Below, piece after piece: positions 44,036 to 52,717 of a DNA stretch of 64,000 nucleotides. The stretch's first letter is position 1; each line of letters starts with the position of its first letter. The notes under the pieces are model-generated. The model saw only the letters and a program-made list of their open reading frames with translations, made no database searches and was not told where the DNA came from. The stretch is from contig JAHBYX010000005.1 of NCBI GenBank assembly GCA_019635735.1, positions 62,001 through 126,000 on the forward strand, read 5' to 3'. This DNA comes from Mesorhizobium sp. Lineage in GTDB: Bacteria > Pseudomonadota > Alphaproteobacteria > Rhizobiales > Rhizobiaceae. The translations under genes were made by a program, and so were the position numbers.

Positions 44036-44689
44036 TCAGGCGATGCCGATTAGGCGCGGCAGTTCTCGCATGTCGTCGAACAGTTCGCCGCCCGCTTTCG
44101 CCAGCCCTTCGCGCTCGGCTTCGGGATCGCCCGCATAGGCAAGCGCCCGCATGCCGGCGGCGCGGGCGGCGGTGACGCCGGCCACGGAATCCTCCACCAC
44201 GACGCAGGTCTCGGGCGCATGGCCCATGACTTTTGCCGCGTGCAGGAAGAGGTCGGGAAAGGGCTTGCCGCGCGCGACCATGCTGACGCTGAACATCGCA
44301 TGCTCGAAGAACGGCAGGAGTCCGGTAAGCCCCAGGGTGAGCCGCATCTTGGGCAACTGACCCGACGAGGCGACGCAGAAGGGAAGTCCGGCCGCGGCGA
44401 GCGCCCGGACCGCCCCTTCCACATGCGGGATGGGATCGAGCCCGTCCTTGAAGAGTTCGGGCAGGCCATCGTTCCAGCGTTGCACGAAATCGGCGCCCAG
44501 CATAACGCCGGTGGCCTCGACATGCGCCTGGACCGCAGCCATCGGCTTGCCGACGAAGGTGCGGCGGCAGTCCTCGTAGGAGATCGGGAAGCCTGCCTCG
44601 GTCAGCACCTGTGCGAGCCTCTGGTTGCCTAGCCGTTCGGTGTCGACCAGCACGCCGTCGCAGTCGAAGATGACGAGGCCGGGCCTCAC
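44036..44689 (-). CDS. HAD-superfamily phosphatase (beta-phosphoglucomutase-like)
   Basis: A 217-aa HAD hydrolase. Motif I is [11 protein letters not shown] with nucleophile Asp9 and Asp11; motif II lies in VASSGQ, and motif IV in [16 protein letters not shown]. The helical cap after motif I marks subfamily IA. Start GTG 44689 overlaps the dut stop by 4 nt, so it is probably translated with dut. The substrate is a small phosphate ester of unknown identity. The 229 nt before the next gene (43807-44035) hold nothing I can recognise. Confidence 0.9.
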   Translation of the reverse strand: MRPGLVIFDCDGVLVDTERLGNQRLAQVLTEAGFPISYEDCRRTFVGKPMAAVQAHVEATGVMLGADFVQRWNDGLPELFKDGLDPIPHVEGAVRALAAAGLPFCVASSGQLPKMRLTLGLTGLLPFFEHAMFSVSMVARGKPFPDLFLHAAKVMGHAPETCVVVEDSVAGVTAARAAGMRALAYAGDPEAEREGLAKAGGELFDDMRELPRLIGIA

Positions 44690-45144
44690 GCGGTCCCGGT
44701 CGATCCGAAGCCGCCTGATCCGCGCGCGGTGGAGCCGGCGAGGCTGTGTTCCTCGACCGATACGCGCGTGACCGGCGCGACGACCAGCTGGGCGATGCGC
44801 ATGCCGCGCGTCACCTCGAACTCCTCGTCGCCGAGATTGACCAGCAGCACCTTCACCTCGCCGCGGTAATCGCTGTCGATCGTGCCGGGCGTGTTGAGGC
44901 AGGTGATGCCATGCTTGAAGGCGAGGCCTGAGCGCGGGCGCACCTGGCCCTCGAAGCCGGCCGGAAGCTCGAAGACGAGGCCGGTCGGCACCAGCGCGCG
45001 GCGGCCGGGCAGGATGATCATCGGCCGGTCGGCGGGCACCGCGGCACGCAGATCCATGCCGGCGGCGCCGTCGGTCTCATAGGCCGGCAGGTCGAGACCC
45101 GCGGCATGCGGAAGACGGACGATCGGAAGCACGGGCGAGGACAT
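44686..45144 (-). CDS. dut: dUTP diphosphatase
   Basis: Homotrimeric dUTPase, 152 aa, that hydrolyses dUTP to dUMP and keeps uracil out of DNA. All five motifs are seen: [35 protein letters not shown] and the C-terminal [13 protein letters not shown] 45144 gives the family start; a 17-codon open extension has none. It is coupled to the HAD gene downstream. In some Rhizobiales dut is next to coaBC, but here they are 14 kb apart. Confidence 0.96.
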   Translation of the reverse strand: MSSPVLPIVRLPHAAGLDLPAYETDGAAGMDLRAAVPADRPMIILPGRRALVPTGLVFELPAGFEGQVRPRSGLAFKHGITCLNTPGTIDSDYRGEVKVLLVNLGDEEFEVTRGMRIAQLVVAPVTRVSVEEHSLAGSTARGSGGFGSTGTA

Positions 45145-45246
45145 GGGCCGTCTATCGGGCACCGGACGCCTCCCGTCAATCGCCCGCGTCCTCACTTCAC
45201 AGGTGACGCGGCGCCTGCCGCTGCGCTCTCGTCCGTCTCGTCAGCG

Positions 45247-45423
45247 TCAGTGCTTCTTCCTGTCGATGGCGCGCTGCAATTCCTTGACTGCCGTCTCCAG
45301 TTGGCCGAGCTGCTCCCTGGTGAGAACCCGGTCGCCCTTGGCGATATGGCGCGCGCCTTCGAGGATCGCCTTGGCCGTCGCGGTGACGACCGTTGCGATA
45401 TCCGCATCGTCATGGAGATACAT
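45247..45423 (-). CDS. Small hypothetical protein, 58 aa
   Basis: An open frame too short for routine calling: it begins MYLHDDADIATVVTATAKA and ends QRAIDRKKH. It is predicted all-helical, with the amphipathic segment TREQLGQLETAVKELQRAID. The codons end mostly in G or C, as in neighbouring genes, and the other frames here lack plausible proteins. It lies between dut and the Lrp gene on the same strand. I do not know its function. Confidence 0.6.
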   Translation of the reverse strand: MYLHDDADIATVVTATAKAILEGARHIAKGDRVLTREQLGQLETAVKELQRAIDRKKH

Positions 45424-45516
45424 CGACCACTCCCTGTTTGCCTCCTGCGCTTTCTATAAATGCTCTCCCGACCCTGCGGCAATGTTACGGCGCGATCATG
45501 CGCCGGGCGACGCCGC

Positions 45517-45990
45517 TCACCTGACCTCCATCGGCAAAATGGTGGTGTCCCTTATCTCTTCCATGACGAAGGATGCCGATACGTCGGTCAGCGGAACGCG
45601 TGAGATCAGCCGCTGGTAGAGCCGGTCATAGGCCTTCACGTCGGCGACACGCGCCCGCAGGATGTAGTCCAGGTCGCCGGACATGCGATAGACGCCGGTG
45701 ATCTCCGGCAGGGACGTGACCGCGTCGCGGAACAGCTTCAGCCAGTCCGGGTCATGGCGCGACGTCCGCACGAGGATGAAGACCGACAGGCCCAGCCCGA
45801 CCTTCTCCGCGTCCACCAGCGCGACCCGGCCCGCGATCACCCGATCGTCCTCCAGGCGCTTCATCCGCCGCCAGCAGGCATTGCGCGAAAGGCCGACCCG
45901 CTCGGACAGCTGGTCGACCGAGAGCGAGCCGTCGCGCTGGAGTTCGGCGAGGATCCTGCGGTCGATCGTATCGATTTCAGCGCTCATCAT
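45517..45990 (-). CDS. Lrp/AsnC family transcriptional regulator
   Basis: A 157-aa feast/famine regulator. The N-terminal HTH covers IDRRILAELQRDGSLSVDQL and the recognition helix in SERVGLSRNACWRRMKRLED (about 25-45); the C-terminal RAM/ligand domain includes VYRMSGDLDYILRARVADVK. Start ATG 45990 or 45987; the longer frame reaches into the divergent promoter. It is divergent from a DUF6356 gene, 102 nt away. Confidence 0.92.
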   Translation of the reverse strand: MMSAEIDTIDRRILAELQRDGSLSVDQLSERVGLSRNACWRRMKRLEDDRVIAGRVALVDAEKVGLGLSVFILVRTSRHDPDWLKLFRDAVTSLPEITGVYRMSGDLDYILRARVADVKAYDRLYQRLISRVPLTDVSASFVMEEIRDTTILPMEVR

Positions 45991-46092
45991 GGGATGATTG
46001 TCCCAATATTCGTGAAATCGCAATCACATTCGGGACGTTCTCGCGGGGAATTCAGTCTATCCATCGGCCTCTCAAGCTCTCGGGAGACACAC

Positions 46093-46311
46093 ATGGCCGC
46101 ACGGATCGTCGAACTCTTCACCCGCCACCCCGGTACGGTCGGCGAGAGCTATTTCGGCCATCTGAGGTTCGCGGCATGGTTCTCGTCGCGGCTGTTCCTG
46201 GCCGGCGGCGCGGCTCTGGTCCATGCGCTTCTGCCCTTCCTGTTCGAGACGACCGCGAGCCGGATCGTGCGCGAACTCGCCGAACGCACGCATCGCCGGG
46301 CGACGCACTGA
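46093..46311 (+). CDS. DUF6356 family small membrane protein
   Basis: A 72-aa protein with the pattern FTRHPGTVGESYFGHLRFA (about 9-27), followed by one hydrophobic helix LFLAGGAALVHALLPFLF and a basic tail. It fits the DUF6356 group as I recall it; function unknown. CTCTCGGGAG lies before the ATG. It is divergent from the Lrp regulator and could be its target. The open frame extending to 45754 upstream is an artefact of the opposite strand. Confidence 0.75.
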   Translation: MAARIVELFTRHPGTVGESYFGHLRFAAWFSSRLFLAGGAALVHALLPFLFETTASRIVRELAERTHRRATH

Positions 46312-46365
46312 CCATACGGCCCGGCTCTTGCGGCAGGGGTTGACTTCACGTCAGCTCTCTTTTAT

Positions 46366-46397
46366 TTAACCCATCAGCTAATTAACTGATCGGCTAA
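46366..46397. promoter_or_regulatory. Putative ArsR-family operator
   Basis: A 32-bp dyad with 12-bp arms TTAACCCATCAG and CTGATCGGCTAA (two mismatches) around CTAATTAA. It ends four bases before the ArsR start. A TTGACT -35-like hexamer lies at 46340-46345, placing the -10 region on the dyad's left arm. Binding of the adjacent ArsR protein would repress the whole 46.4-49.5 kb cluster. Confidence 0.7.
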
Positions 46398-46401
46398 ATA
46401 C

Positions 46402-46752
46402 GTGCCCGAAACCGACCATCTCTCCGCCACCTTCGCCGCGCTCGCGGATCCCACGCGGCGCGCCATCCTCGCGCGCCTGGTTCAGGGCGAGGCATCGGTC
46501 ACGGAGATCGCCGAGCCGTTCTCGATGAGCCTGCCGGCGGTGTCGAAGCATCTCAAGGTGCTGGAGCGCGCCGGGCTGGTGAGCAGGGGGCGCTCGGCGC
46601 AGTGGCGGCCGGTCAAGCTGGATCCGGCCCCGCTGCAGGAAGCGGCGGGGTGGATCGACCACTACAGGCGGTTCTGGGAGGAGAGCCTCGACCGTCTCGA
46701 TGCCTATCTCACCAAGCTGCAGGCAGGAGATCCCGATGGAAGCAAACATTGA
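46402..46752 (+). CDS. ArsR-type winged-helix regulator
   Basis: A 116-aa metalloregulator-like repressor: FAALADPTRRAILARLVQGE (about 11-30), recognition region EPFSMSLPAVSKHLKVLERA (about 38-57). No cysteine metal site is present, which is usual for the group paired with SRPBCC proteins. It starts at GTG 46402 and overlaps the SRPBCC gene by 17 nt. Likely autoregulated through the dyad directly upstream. Confidence 0.92.
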   Translation: MPETDHLSATFAALADPTRRAILARLVQGEASVTEIAEPFSMSLPAVSKHLKVLERAGLVSRGRSAQWRPVKLDPAPLQEAAGWIDHYRRFWEESLDRLDAYLTKLQAGDPDGSKH

Positions 46753-47239
46753 CGTCACCGGCGCGGGAGGCGCATCGCCCCTTCCCGTCCGTCTGCCCGA
46801 CCTCACCTTCAGGCGCGTCTTCGACGCCCCGATCGCGCTCGTCTTCAAGGCCTGGACCGATCCGCTGCATGTCGCCGCGTGGTGGGGGCCGCACGGCTTC
46901 TCCAATCCGTTCGCCGCGATCGAGCCCCATCCCGGCGGGCGCTTCCACGTGCACATGCAGGCGCCGGACGGCTCGATCCAGCCGATGGGCGGGCATTTCG
47001 AGGAGATCGAGGCGCCGAACCGGATCGTCTTCGTGACGACGCTCTCCGGCGAGGACGGTTCGATCATCATCGAGAACATCCACACGGTGACGCTCGTCGA
47101 TCGCGGCGCGCGGACCGAGATGACGCTGCATTCGCGGATGCTCTACGCCGCGCCGTCGATGCTGCCGCATGTCGGCGGCATGGAGGAGGGCTGGAGCCAG
47201 AGCCTCGAACGGCTGGGCGCAATCCTCAAGGCGATCTGA
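46736..47239 (+). CDS. SRPBCC (AHSA1-like) domain protein 1
   Basis: A 167-aa START-like hydrophobic-cavity protein: FRRVFDAPIALVFKAWTDP, then WWGPHGF and GGRFHVHMQAPDG, ending in GWSQSLERLGAIL. These patterns define the AHSA1/activator-of-Hsp90-like branch that often pairs with ArsR regulators. Ligand unknown. The start overlaps arsR, so it is co-translated. Confidence 0.9.
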   Translation: MEANIDVTGAGGASPLPVRLPDLTFRRVFDAPIALVFKAWTDPLHVAAWWGPHGFSNPFAAIEPHPGGRFHVHMQAPDGSIQPMGGHFEEIEAPNRIVFVTTLSGEDGSIIIENIHTVTLVDRGARTEMTLHSRMLYAAPSMLPHVGGMEEGWSQSLERLGAILKAI

Positions 47240-47292
47240 GAACCGCAGCCGGCACCACGCCGCGCTTGTGGTCGTACACAAGGAGGAATCCG

Positions 47293-47706
47293 ATGAAAGC
47301 CGATATCTACATCTTCTTCGACAGCAACTGCCGCGAAGCCTTCGCCTTCTACGAGAAGCTCGGCATCGGCACGATCCAGGACATGATGACCAACAAGGAT
47401 GCCCCTCCCGGCCAGGAATACGATCCGGCGCGCGCCGACAACGTCATGCATGCGACCCTGAAGATCGGCGAGTCGACCGTAATGGCGTCGGACATGCCCG
47501 AGGGCTGGTACAAGAAGCCGCAGGGCTACAACATCTACCTTCCCGTTCCAACGATAGCGGAGGCGGAACGGCTGTTCGCCGCGCTGTCGGAAGGCGGCGA
47601 GGTCCAGATGCCGCTCGAAAAGACCTTCTGGGCCGAACGCTTCGGCGCCTGCGTCGACCGCTTCGGCATCCCGTGGATGATCGGCGTCGACCCGCAGCCT
47701 GTGTGA
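47293..47706 (+). CDS. VOC family protein (PhnB-like glyoxalase fold)
   Basis: A 137-aa vicinal-oxygen-chelate fold protein: IYIFFDSNCREAFAFYEKLG at the start, VMHATLKIGESTVMASDMP in the middle, and WAERFGACVDRFGIPWMIG at the end, the PhnB/3-demethylubiquinone-like subgroup. AGGAGGA precedes the ATG. Enzyme activity cannot be inferred. It belongs to the ArsR-led cluster. Confidence 0.9.
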   Translation: MKADIYIFFDSNCREAFAFYEKLGIGTIQDMMTNKDAPPGQEYDPARADNVMHATLKIGESTVMASDMPEGWYKKPQGYNIYLPVPTIAEAERLFAALSEGGEVQMPLEKTFWAERFGACVDRFGIPWMIGVDPQPV

Positions 47707-47739
47707 TCTTTGCTGGATTAGACCTTGGAGGACAAAGTC

Positions 47740-48228
47740 GTGTCGCTTGCCCGGAGAGCCGCGCCCGCCGCCGGCCACGAACTGAAAATCACCCGCATTT
47801 ACGACGCGCCGCGCGCGCTGGTGTTCCGGATGTGGATGGAGCCTGACCACATGAGGGTATGGAGCTGCCCGCGCGGCATGACCATCCCGGAGGCGACGGG
47901 CGGCACGGCCGCCACCGGCGGATCGTTCCGGGTGGTGATGCAGCAGGCAGACGGCACGCGCCACATCATGCGCGGCACCTATCTCGAGGTGTCGCCCATC
48001 GATCGTATCTCCTTCACCCATCAGTGGGAGGAGGACGGGTGGCAGGACAATGGCGGCTTAAGCCCGCTGACCACAGTCACGGTCATCCTCGAGGACACGC
48101 CGGACGGCAAGACAAAGCTGACGCTGCATCAGGGCAACTTCCGCAACGCTGCGGTACGCGACGGCCATGAAGCCGGCTGGACGGAATCGCTCGACAAGCT
48201 CGGCGAGCACCTGAGGTCGGTTTCGTGA
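47740..48228 (+). CDS. SRPBCC (AHSA1-like) domain protein 2
   Basis: Second START-like protein of the cluster, 162 aa: KITRIYDAPRALVFRMWMEP, RGTYLEVSPIDRISFTHQWE, and a C-terminal HEAGWTESLDKLGEHL. GTG 47740 is preferred since GGAGG lies eight bases upstream; TTG 47725 is also open. Its last four bases overlap the GST start (GTGA). It is a diverged paralogue of SRPBCC protein 1. Confidence 0.88.
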   Translation: MSLARRAAPAAGHELKITRIYDAPRALVFRMWMEPDHMRVWSCPRGMTIPEATGGTAATGGSFRVVMQQADGTRHIMRGTYLEVSPIDRISFTHQWEEDGWQDNGGLSPLTTVTVILEDTPDGKTKLTLHQGNFRNAAVRDGHEAGWTESLDKLGEHLRSVS

Positions 48229-48821
48229 AGCTCTACTATTTCGCCGACGGCTGCTCTCTCGCCACCCATATCGCGATGCGGGAAGCCGGGATGGAGTTCG
48301 AGATCGAGGAGGTCGACGTCCAGACACGGCTCACCGAGAGCGGCCGGCCGTTCCCCGAAATCAATGCCAAGGGCTATGTGCCGGCCCTTGTCTTCGACGA
48401 CGGCTCGATGCTCACGGAGAACGTCGCGCTGCTCGATTGGGCTGCACAGCAGTCCGACGCCCTGCGGCCGGGGAACGGAATGCCGAGGACCCGGCAGATC
48501 GAGGCGCTGACCTTCGTCTCGACCGAGATACACCGGCCGTTCCTGTTCCTGTTCTTCTTCCTCGGCGAGGCAGAAAAGCCCGCGGTCGGCGGCATGATCG
48601 CCGGCCGGTTCGCCCATCTCGCCGGACGTCTTGCGGGAGATTATCTGCTCGGCGACGATTTCTCGGTCGCCGACGCCTTTCTCTACGTGATGCTGCGCTG
48701 GGCGAAGATGTCGAAGATGGAGATCTCCGACCGGTTCATACCGTATGTGCAGCGGATCGAAGCACGGCCCGCCGTGCAGGCGGCCCTGAGGGCCGAGGGG
48801 CTAAAGACTCTCGGCAACTGA
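48225..48821 (+). CDS. Glutathione S-transferase family protein
   Basis: A 198-aa GST with a thioredoxin-like N-domain (KLYYFADGCSLATHIAMREA) and an all-helical C-domain (ADAFLYVMLRWAKMS). The catalytic position near CSLATH resembles beta/theta-like bacterial GSTs. GTG start is coupled to the upstream SRPBCC gene. It likely conjugates or isomerises an electrophile handled by the cluster. Confidence 0.9.
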   Translation: MKLYYFADGCSLATHIAMREAGMEFEIEEVDVQTRLTESGRPFPEINAKGYVPALVFDDGSMLTENVALLDWAAQQSDALRPGNGMPRTRQIEALTFVSTEIHRPFLFLFFFLGEAEKPAVGGMIAGRFAHLAGRLAGDYLLGDDFSVADAFLYVMLRWAKMSKMEISDRFIPYVQRIEARPAVQAALRAEGLKTLGN

Positions 48822-48849
48822 ATTTCCGAAGAAAAAAAAGGATACCACC

Positions 48850-49512
48850 ATGCGAAAGGTGATCGCGAGCGCATTCGTTTCCCTCGACGGGATCATGCAG
48901 GCGCCGGGCGGGCCGGAAGAAGATCCGACCGGAGGCTTTGCCCATGGCGGCTGGGTCGCTGGTTCCTGGCACGACGAGCTCGGAGAGGTGATCGACCGGG
49001 TCTTCTCGCGGCCGTACGATTTGCTGCTCGGACGCAAGACTTACGAAATCTTCGCCGCGCACTGGCCGCACATCGGCGACGACGATCCGATCGCCCGGCA
49101 GTTCAACACCTGCCGCAAATTCGTGGCGACGTCGTCGCGCGCGCCGCTGTCGTGGGCCAATTCGACGGCGCTGCACGATGCGGCGGCCGAGGTGCGGAAG
49201 CTGAAGGAGACGGAAGGGCCAGACCTCCTCGTCCAGGGAAGCAGCGTGCTGGTGCAGACGCTGCTGGCGCATGACCTCCTGGACGAAGTGACGCTGCTGG
49301 TTTTTCCCCTGACCCTTGGCAGTGGCAAGACGTTCTTCGGCTCAGGCACGCGGCCTGGAGCGCTCGCCGTCGTCAGCTCCAGCGTCACACCGGCAGGCGT
49401 GCTCGCGGCAACCTACCGCCCGGCCGGCCCCGTGAAGACGGCCTCCTTCGCGCTGGAGACCCCGACCGAGGCTGAGACGGCCCGTCGCGAGAGGATGGCG
49501 TCCGAAGGCTGA
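48850..49512 (+). CDS. Dihydrofolate reductase family protein (RibD C-terminal-like)
   Basis: A 220-aa NADPH-binding protein of the RibD-C/DHFR-like fold: RKVIASAFVSLDGIMQAPGG at the start, LLGRKTYEIFAAHWP in the middle, and DLLVQGSSVLVQTLLAHDLLDE further on. The true substrate is not known; this group is not folate DHFR. Last gene of the ArsR-led cluster, 28 nt after GST. Confidence 0.9.
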   Translation: MRKVIASAFVSLDGIMQAPGGPEEDPTGGFAHGGWVAGSWHDELGEVIDRVFSRPYDLLLGRKTYEIFAAHWPHIGDDDPIARQFNTCRKFVATSSRAPLSWANSTALHDAAAEVRKLKETEGPDLLVQGSSVLVQTLLAHDLLDEVTLLVFPLTLGSGKTFFGSGTRPGALAVVSSSVTPAGVLAATYRPAGPVKTASFALETPTEAETARRERMASEG

Positions 49513-49567
49513 CATGCATCCTTCCCCGGCCTCGCGCGTTGTTGCGCGCGAAGTCTGAGGGGATGGC

Positions 49568-50524
49568 ATGGCAGCGAAACAGAAGACGCCGGCGCGCGCT
49601 CGTCGCGTGCGTGACCTCCAGTCCGTAATCGACGACATCGTCGCGCAGATGAAGGTGGTGGATTCCTTCGGCAGGGCCGCGAGCCATGTCGAAGGCATCG
49701 GCGAATTGGAGACCGGCGAATTCGGCATCGCGGTCGTCACCGCGGACGGCACGCTGGCCACCGGCGGGAAGTCGGACCATCCCTTCCCGCTGCAGAGCAT
49801 TTCCAAGGTCTTCGCCTACACGCTCGCGCTCCGGGCCGACACCGAGGCGATCCTGAAGCGGGTCGGCCTCGAGCCGTCGGGCGATCCTTTCAACTCCATC
49901 GTCGACCTCGAGCGCCACAAGGGTATCCCGCGCAACCCCTACATCAATTCCGGCGCGCTGGTGGTGATCGATGCCTTGCTGAACCGACCGAGAGGCCACG
50001 GCGGGCCGAAGACCGTCCGCGCCATGCTGGAGGACGAGGTCGGCGAGAAGCTCGGCCGCATGGCCGAGATCGTCGAGGCCGACGGCGAGACGGCGGGCTT
50101 CCACAACCGGGCGCACGCCAGCCTGGCCAAGGGCTACAAGAACCTTCATAGCAAGGTCGAGGATGTCATGCGCGCCTATGTCGAGAACTGCGCGATCTGC
50201 CTCGACTGCCGACAGCTGGCGCTCGCCGGCCGCTATCTGATGCGCGACCGCCGCTCGGGCGCATCGGACGACGAGGTCCGCCTTGCCCGGCGCGTCAACG
50301 CGCTGATGATGACCTGCGGTATGTATGACGGCTCGGGCGAATTCGCCTTCCGCGCCGGCCTTCCCGCCAAAAGCGGCGTCGGCGGCGGCATCCTGGCGAT
50401 CGCGCCGGGCAAGGCCTCGATCGCCACCTGGTCGCCCGGCCTCGACGACAACGGCAATTCCGTGCTCGGCATGCTGGCGCTGGAACGTCTGGCCGAGCAG
50501 ATGGAATGGTCGGTGTTCGGCTAG
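49568..50524 (+). CDS. glsA: Glutaminase (serine-dependent, GlsA)
   Basis: Converts glutamine to glutamate and ammonia. The 318-aa protein has the beta-lactamase-like SxxK motif Ser77-Ile-Ser-Lys80 (QSISKVF), NPYINSGALV with the substrate-binding Asn, and KSGVGGGILAI near the C-terminus. The length and motif order match the family. It lies after the ArsR cluster but has its own 55-nt gap and AGTCTGAGGGG leader, so it may be independent. Confidence 0.94.
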   Translation: MAAKQKTPARARRVRDLQSVIDDIVAQMKVVDSFGRAASHVEGIGELETGEFGIAVVTADGTLATGGKSDHPFPLQSISKVFAYTLALRADTEAILKRVGLEPSGDPFNSIVDLERHKGIPRNPYINSGALVVIDALLNRPRGHGGPKTVRAMLEDEVGEKLGRMAEIVEADGETAGFHNRAHASLAKGYKNLHSKVEDVMRAYVENCAICLDCRQLALAGRYLMRDRRSGASDDEVRLARRVNALMMTCGMYDGSGEFAFRAGLPAKSGVGGGILAIAPGKASIATWSPGLDDNGNSVLGMLALERLAEQMEWSVFG

Positions 50525-50534
50525 GACAGACCGC

Positions 50535-51698
50535 TCAGGCGCGGCGCCCGAGCCGGCCAGTCCACCAGACGGTTGCAAGCGCAAGGACCAGCGCAGCGGT
50601 GGCCATCCAGCCCATCGCCCGCAGCAGGCCGGCGTCGAACATCACGCCGCCGAGGGCAGAGCCCACCGCCTGGCCGACATAGATCGAGGAGGAATTGAGC
50701 GCGATCGCCGCGCCCGCGAGCGCGGGTGCGGCGCCGGCCAGACGCGCCTGCTGCATCGAGTTGGAGGCCGCGAAACCCAGCCCCCAGACCGCGGATGCAA
50801 TAAGGACGAGTTCGATCGAACCGACTGCCGCGCTCCAGAAGGCGGCGCCGACTGCCATCATCGCGAAGAAGACGAACGAGGTCCGCAGCATGCCCAGCGA
50901 GCCGACGACACGGGAGGCGACTATGTTGCCGACGAAACCGGCGATGCCGAAGACGGCAAACGCGAGCGCGATCTGCGAGGCGGTCGCGCCGGCGAGGCGG
51001 TCGAGCAGCGGCCCGAAGAACGGAAAGACGATGAACTGCCCGGTCGCCGACAGGATCGTGACGGCGAGGAGCGCAAGGACCAGCCGGTCGGAGAAGAGGC
51101 TGCCCCAGTTCCGGAGCGACATGGCCGCACCCTTCAAGCCCGAAGGCACTGACACTGCGACGGCCCCGGTTGCGGCGAAGCCAACTGCGGCCAGGCCCCA
51201 ATGCACGCCGCGCCAGCCGTGTTCGGACGCGAACCACGCGGCAACCGGCAGGCCTGCGGCGGCCGCCAGCGACCAGCCGAGGAAGATGAAGGAGATCGCG
51301 CCGGGCCGCTCCTTCTCGGGCACCATCATGGCGATCGCGCTCGCCGCCTGCGGCGTGTAGATGGCCGCAAACGCCATCGCCACGATGCGCACTGCCATCA
51401 GCACGCCGAGGTTAGGGGCGAGCGCCGAGGCGATGTGGCTCGCCGAAAGCCCGGCCAGCGCGATCGTCAGCAGGAGCCGCCGGTCCGTCGCCGCCGTCCC
51501 CCAGGCGACGAGCGGCGAGCCGATGCAGAGCACCACGGCGCCGAAGGTCAAAAGCAGCGCCGCGCTCGTCACCGAGACGCCGAGGTCGGCGGACAGAGGG
51601 GCGACCATCCCTGCCGGCGCAATGACCGACATGCCAATGAGGAAATTGCCGGAGAGAAGGGCGAATGCAGCCGCGCGGGAGGTCAATCGTGGCTCCAT
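50535..51698 (-). CDS. Major facilitator superfamily transporter
   Basis: A 387-aa inner-membrane protein with 12 predicted helices, of the DHA1-like drug/sugar efflux group. The loop 2-3 motif is present in altered form (around GTAATDRRLLLTI). Helices 1-6 and 7-12 are split by a cytoplasmic loop near 190-205. It is convergent with glsA (10 nt between stops) and precedes the PEP-mutase-like gene direction-wise. Substrate unknown. Confidence 0.9.
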   Translation of the reverse strand: MEPRLTSRAAAFALLSGNFLIGMSVIAPAGMVAPLSADLGVSVTSAALLLTFGAVVLCIGSPLVAWGTAATDRRLLLTIALAGLSASHIASALAPNLGVLMAVRIVAMAFAAIYTPQAASAIAMMVPEKERPGAISFIFLGWSLAAAAGLPVAAWFASEHGWRGVHWGLAAVGFAATGAVAVSVPSGLKGAAMSLRNWGSLFSDRLVLALLAVTILSATGQFIVFPFFGPLLDRLAGATASQIALAFAVFGIAGFVGNIVASRVVGSLGMLRTSFVFFAMMAVGAAFWSAAVGSIELVLIASAVWGLGFAASNSMQQARLAGAAPALAGAAIALNSSSIYVGQAVGSALGGVMFDAGLLRAMGWMATAALVLALATVWWTGRLGRRA

Positions 51699-51728
51699 TC
51701 GATGAGAGGGCGAACCGTTCTATACCCG

Positions 51729-52538
51729 TCAGCCGCGTCGTGCGAAGAGCTGCTGCAGATCGGCGAAGGGCATTCCCTCCCTGGCATATTCGAACGTGCC
51801 CGGATCGAGCATCTCCAGCGCGGCGCGCTTGACTGCCCCGAACGCCGCCGTGGCGAGTTTCGAGCCCACCGAAATCCGCCTCACCCCGGCGCCGCGCAGC
51901 GCCTCGACCGAAAAGCCCGCAATCGCCAGCACGTTGACCGGCCGCGACACCGAATCGCAGACCGTCCTCACCGTCTCGATGTCGGCGAGGGCCGGCGCAT
52001 AGAGCACGTCGGCGCCGGCCTTCTCGAAGGCCTGCAAGCGGCGGATCGTGTCGTCGAGATCCTTGATACCCCAGAGAAAATTCTCCGCCCGCGCGGTGAA
52101 GACGAAATCGCGCTTCAGCGATCGCGCAGCCTCGACTGCGGCCGCGACCCGCTCCACGGCGAGCGAGAAGTCGTAGATCGGCTTGTCCGGGTCGCCGGTC
52201 GAATCCTCGATCGAGCAGCCGGCAAGACCTGCCGCCTCGGCGGCGAAGATCGTCTCGGCAGCACTTTCGGGACTGTCGCCCTTGCCCTTCTCGAGATCGG
52301 CCGAGACGGGCACGTCGACGGCGGCGGCCAATTCCTTGCAATGCGCGATCATCTCGGGGAAGCCGACTGCTCCGTCGGCCAGCCCGCGCGAGAAGGCGTA
52401 GCCGGCGCTCGTCGTCGCGAGAGCCGGATAACCCAACGATTCGAGCAGCCGCGCCGTCCCGACATCCCACGGATTGGGGATCACGAACGTCGCCTCGTGC
52501 AGCGCCCGGAACCGGGCTCCCCTGTCAGTCACGTCCAT
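51729..52538 (-). CDS. Isocitrate lyase/PEP mutase family protein
   Basis: A 269-aa TIM-barrel enzyme of the PEP mutase/carboxyvinyl-carboxyphosphonate phosphorylmutase-like group: PNPWDVGTARLLESLGYPAL (about 22-41), PVSADLEKGKGDSPE with the metal-binding acid, and SIEDSTGD. The signature cysteine loop of isocitrate lyase (KKCGH) is absent. Probably a C-C or P-C bond lyase on a small oxoacid. It is 30 nt upstream of the MFS gene, perhaps an operon. Confidence 0.88.
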   Translation of the reverse strand: MDVTDRGARFRALHEATFVIPNPWDVGTARLLESLGYPALATTSAGYAFSRGLADGAVGFPEMIAHCKELAAAVDVPVSADLEKGKGDSPESAAETIFAAEAAGLAGCSIEDSTGDPDKPIYDFSLAVERVAAAVEAARSLKRDFVFTARAENFLWGIKDLDDTIRRLQAFEKAGADVLYAPALADIETVRTVCDSVSRPVNVLAIAGFSVEALRGAGVRRISVGSKLATAAFGAVKRAALEMLDPGTFEYAREGMPFADLQQLFARRG

Positions 52539-52717
52539 CGAAAGCGTCCCCGAGTCGATCTCGCGTCAAATCTAGGGTCGCGACCCGTCGGTGGTAAACC
52601 GCCCCGTTTGGTCAGGCCGCAGGCTCCTGACATTTTCCAGCCATAGGCGCGTCGACGGCCTTGCTCGACAGCCCGGCGACGTTTTGTTAGAAGCCGGCCC
52701 CGAACGGAATTCCATCC

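Noticed and set aside
43856..44138. A 93-codon plus-strand frame between the EI24 gene and the HAD gene
   Set aside because: Low-complexity Gly/Arg/Ser sequence, partly opposite the HAD coding end, without a ribosome site or domain.
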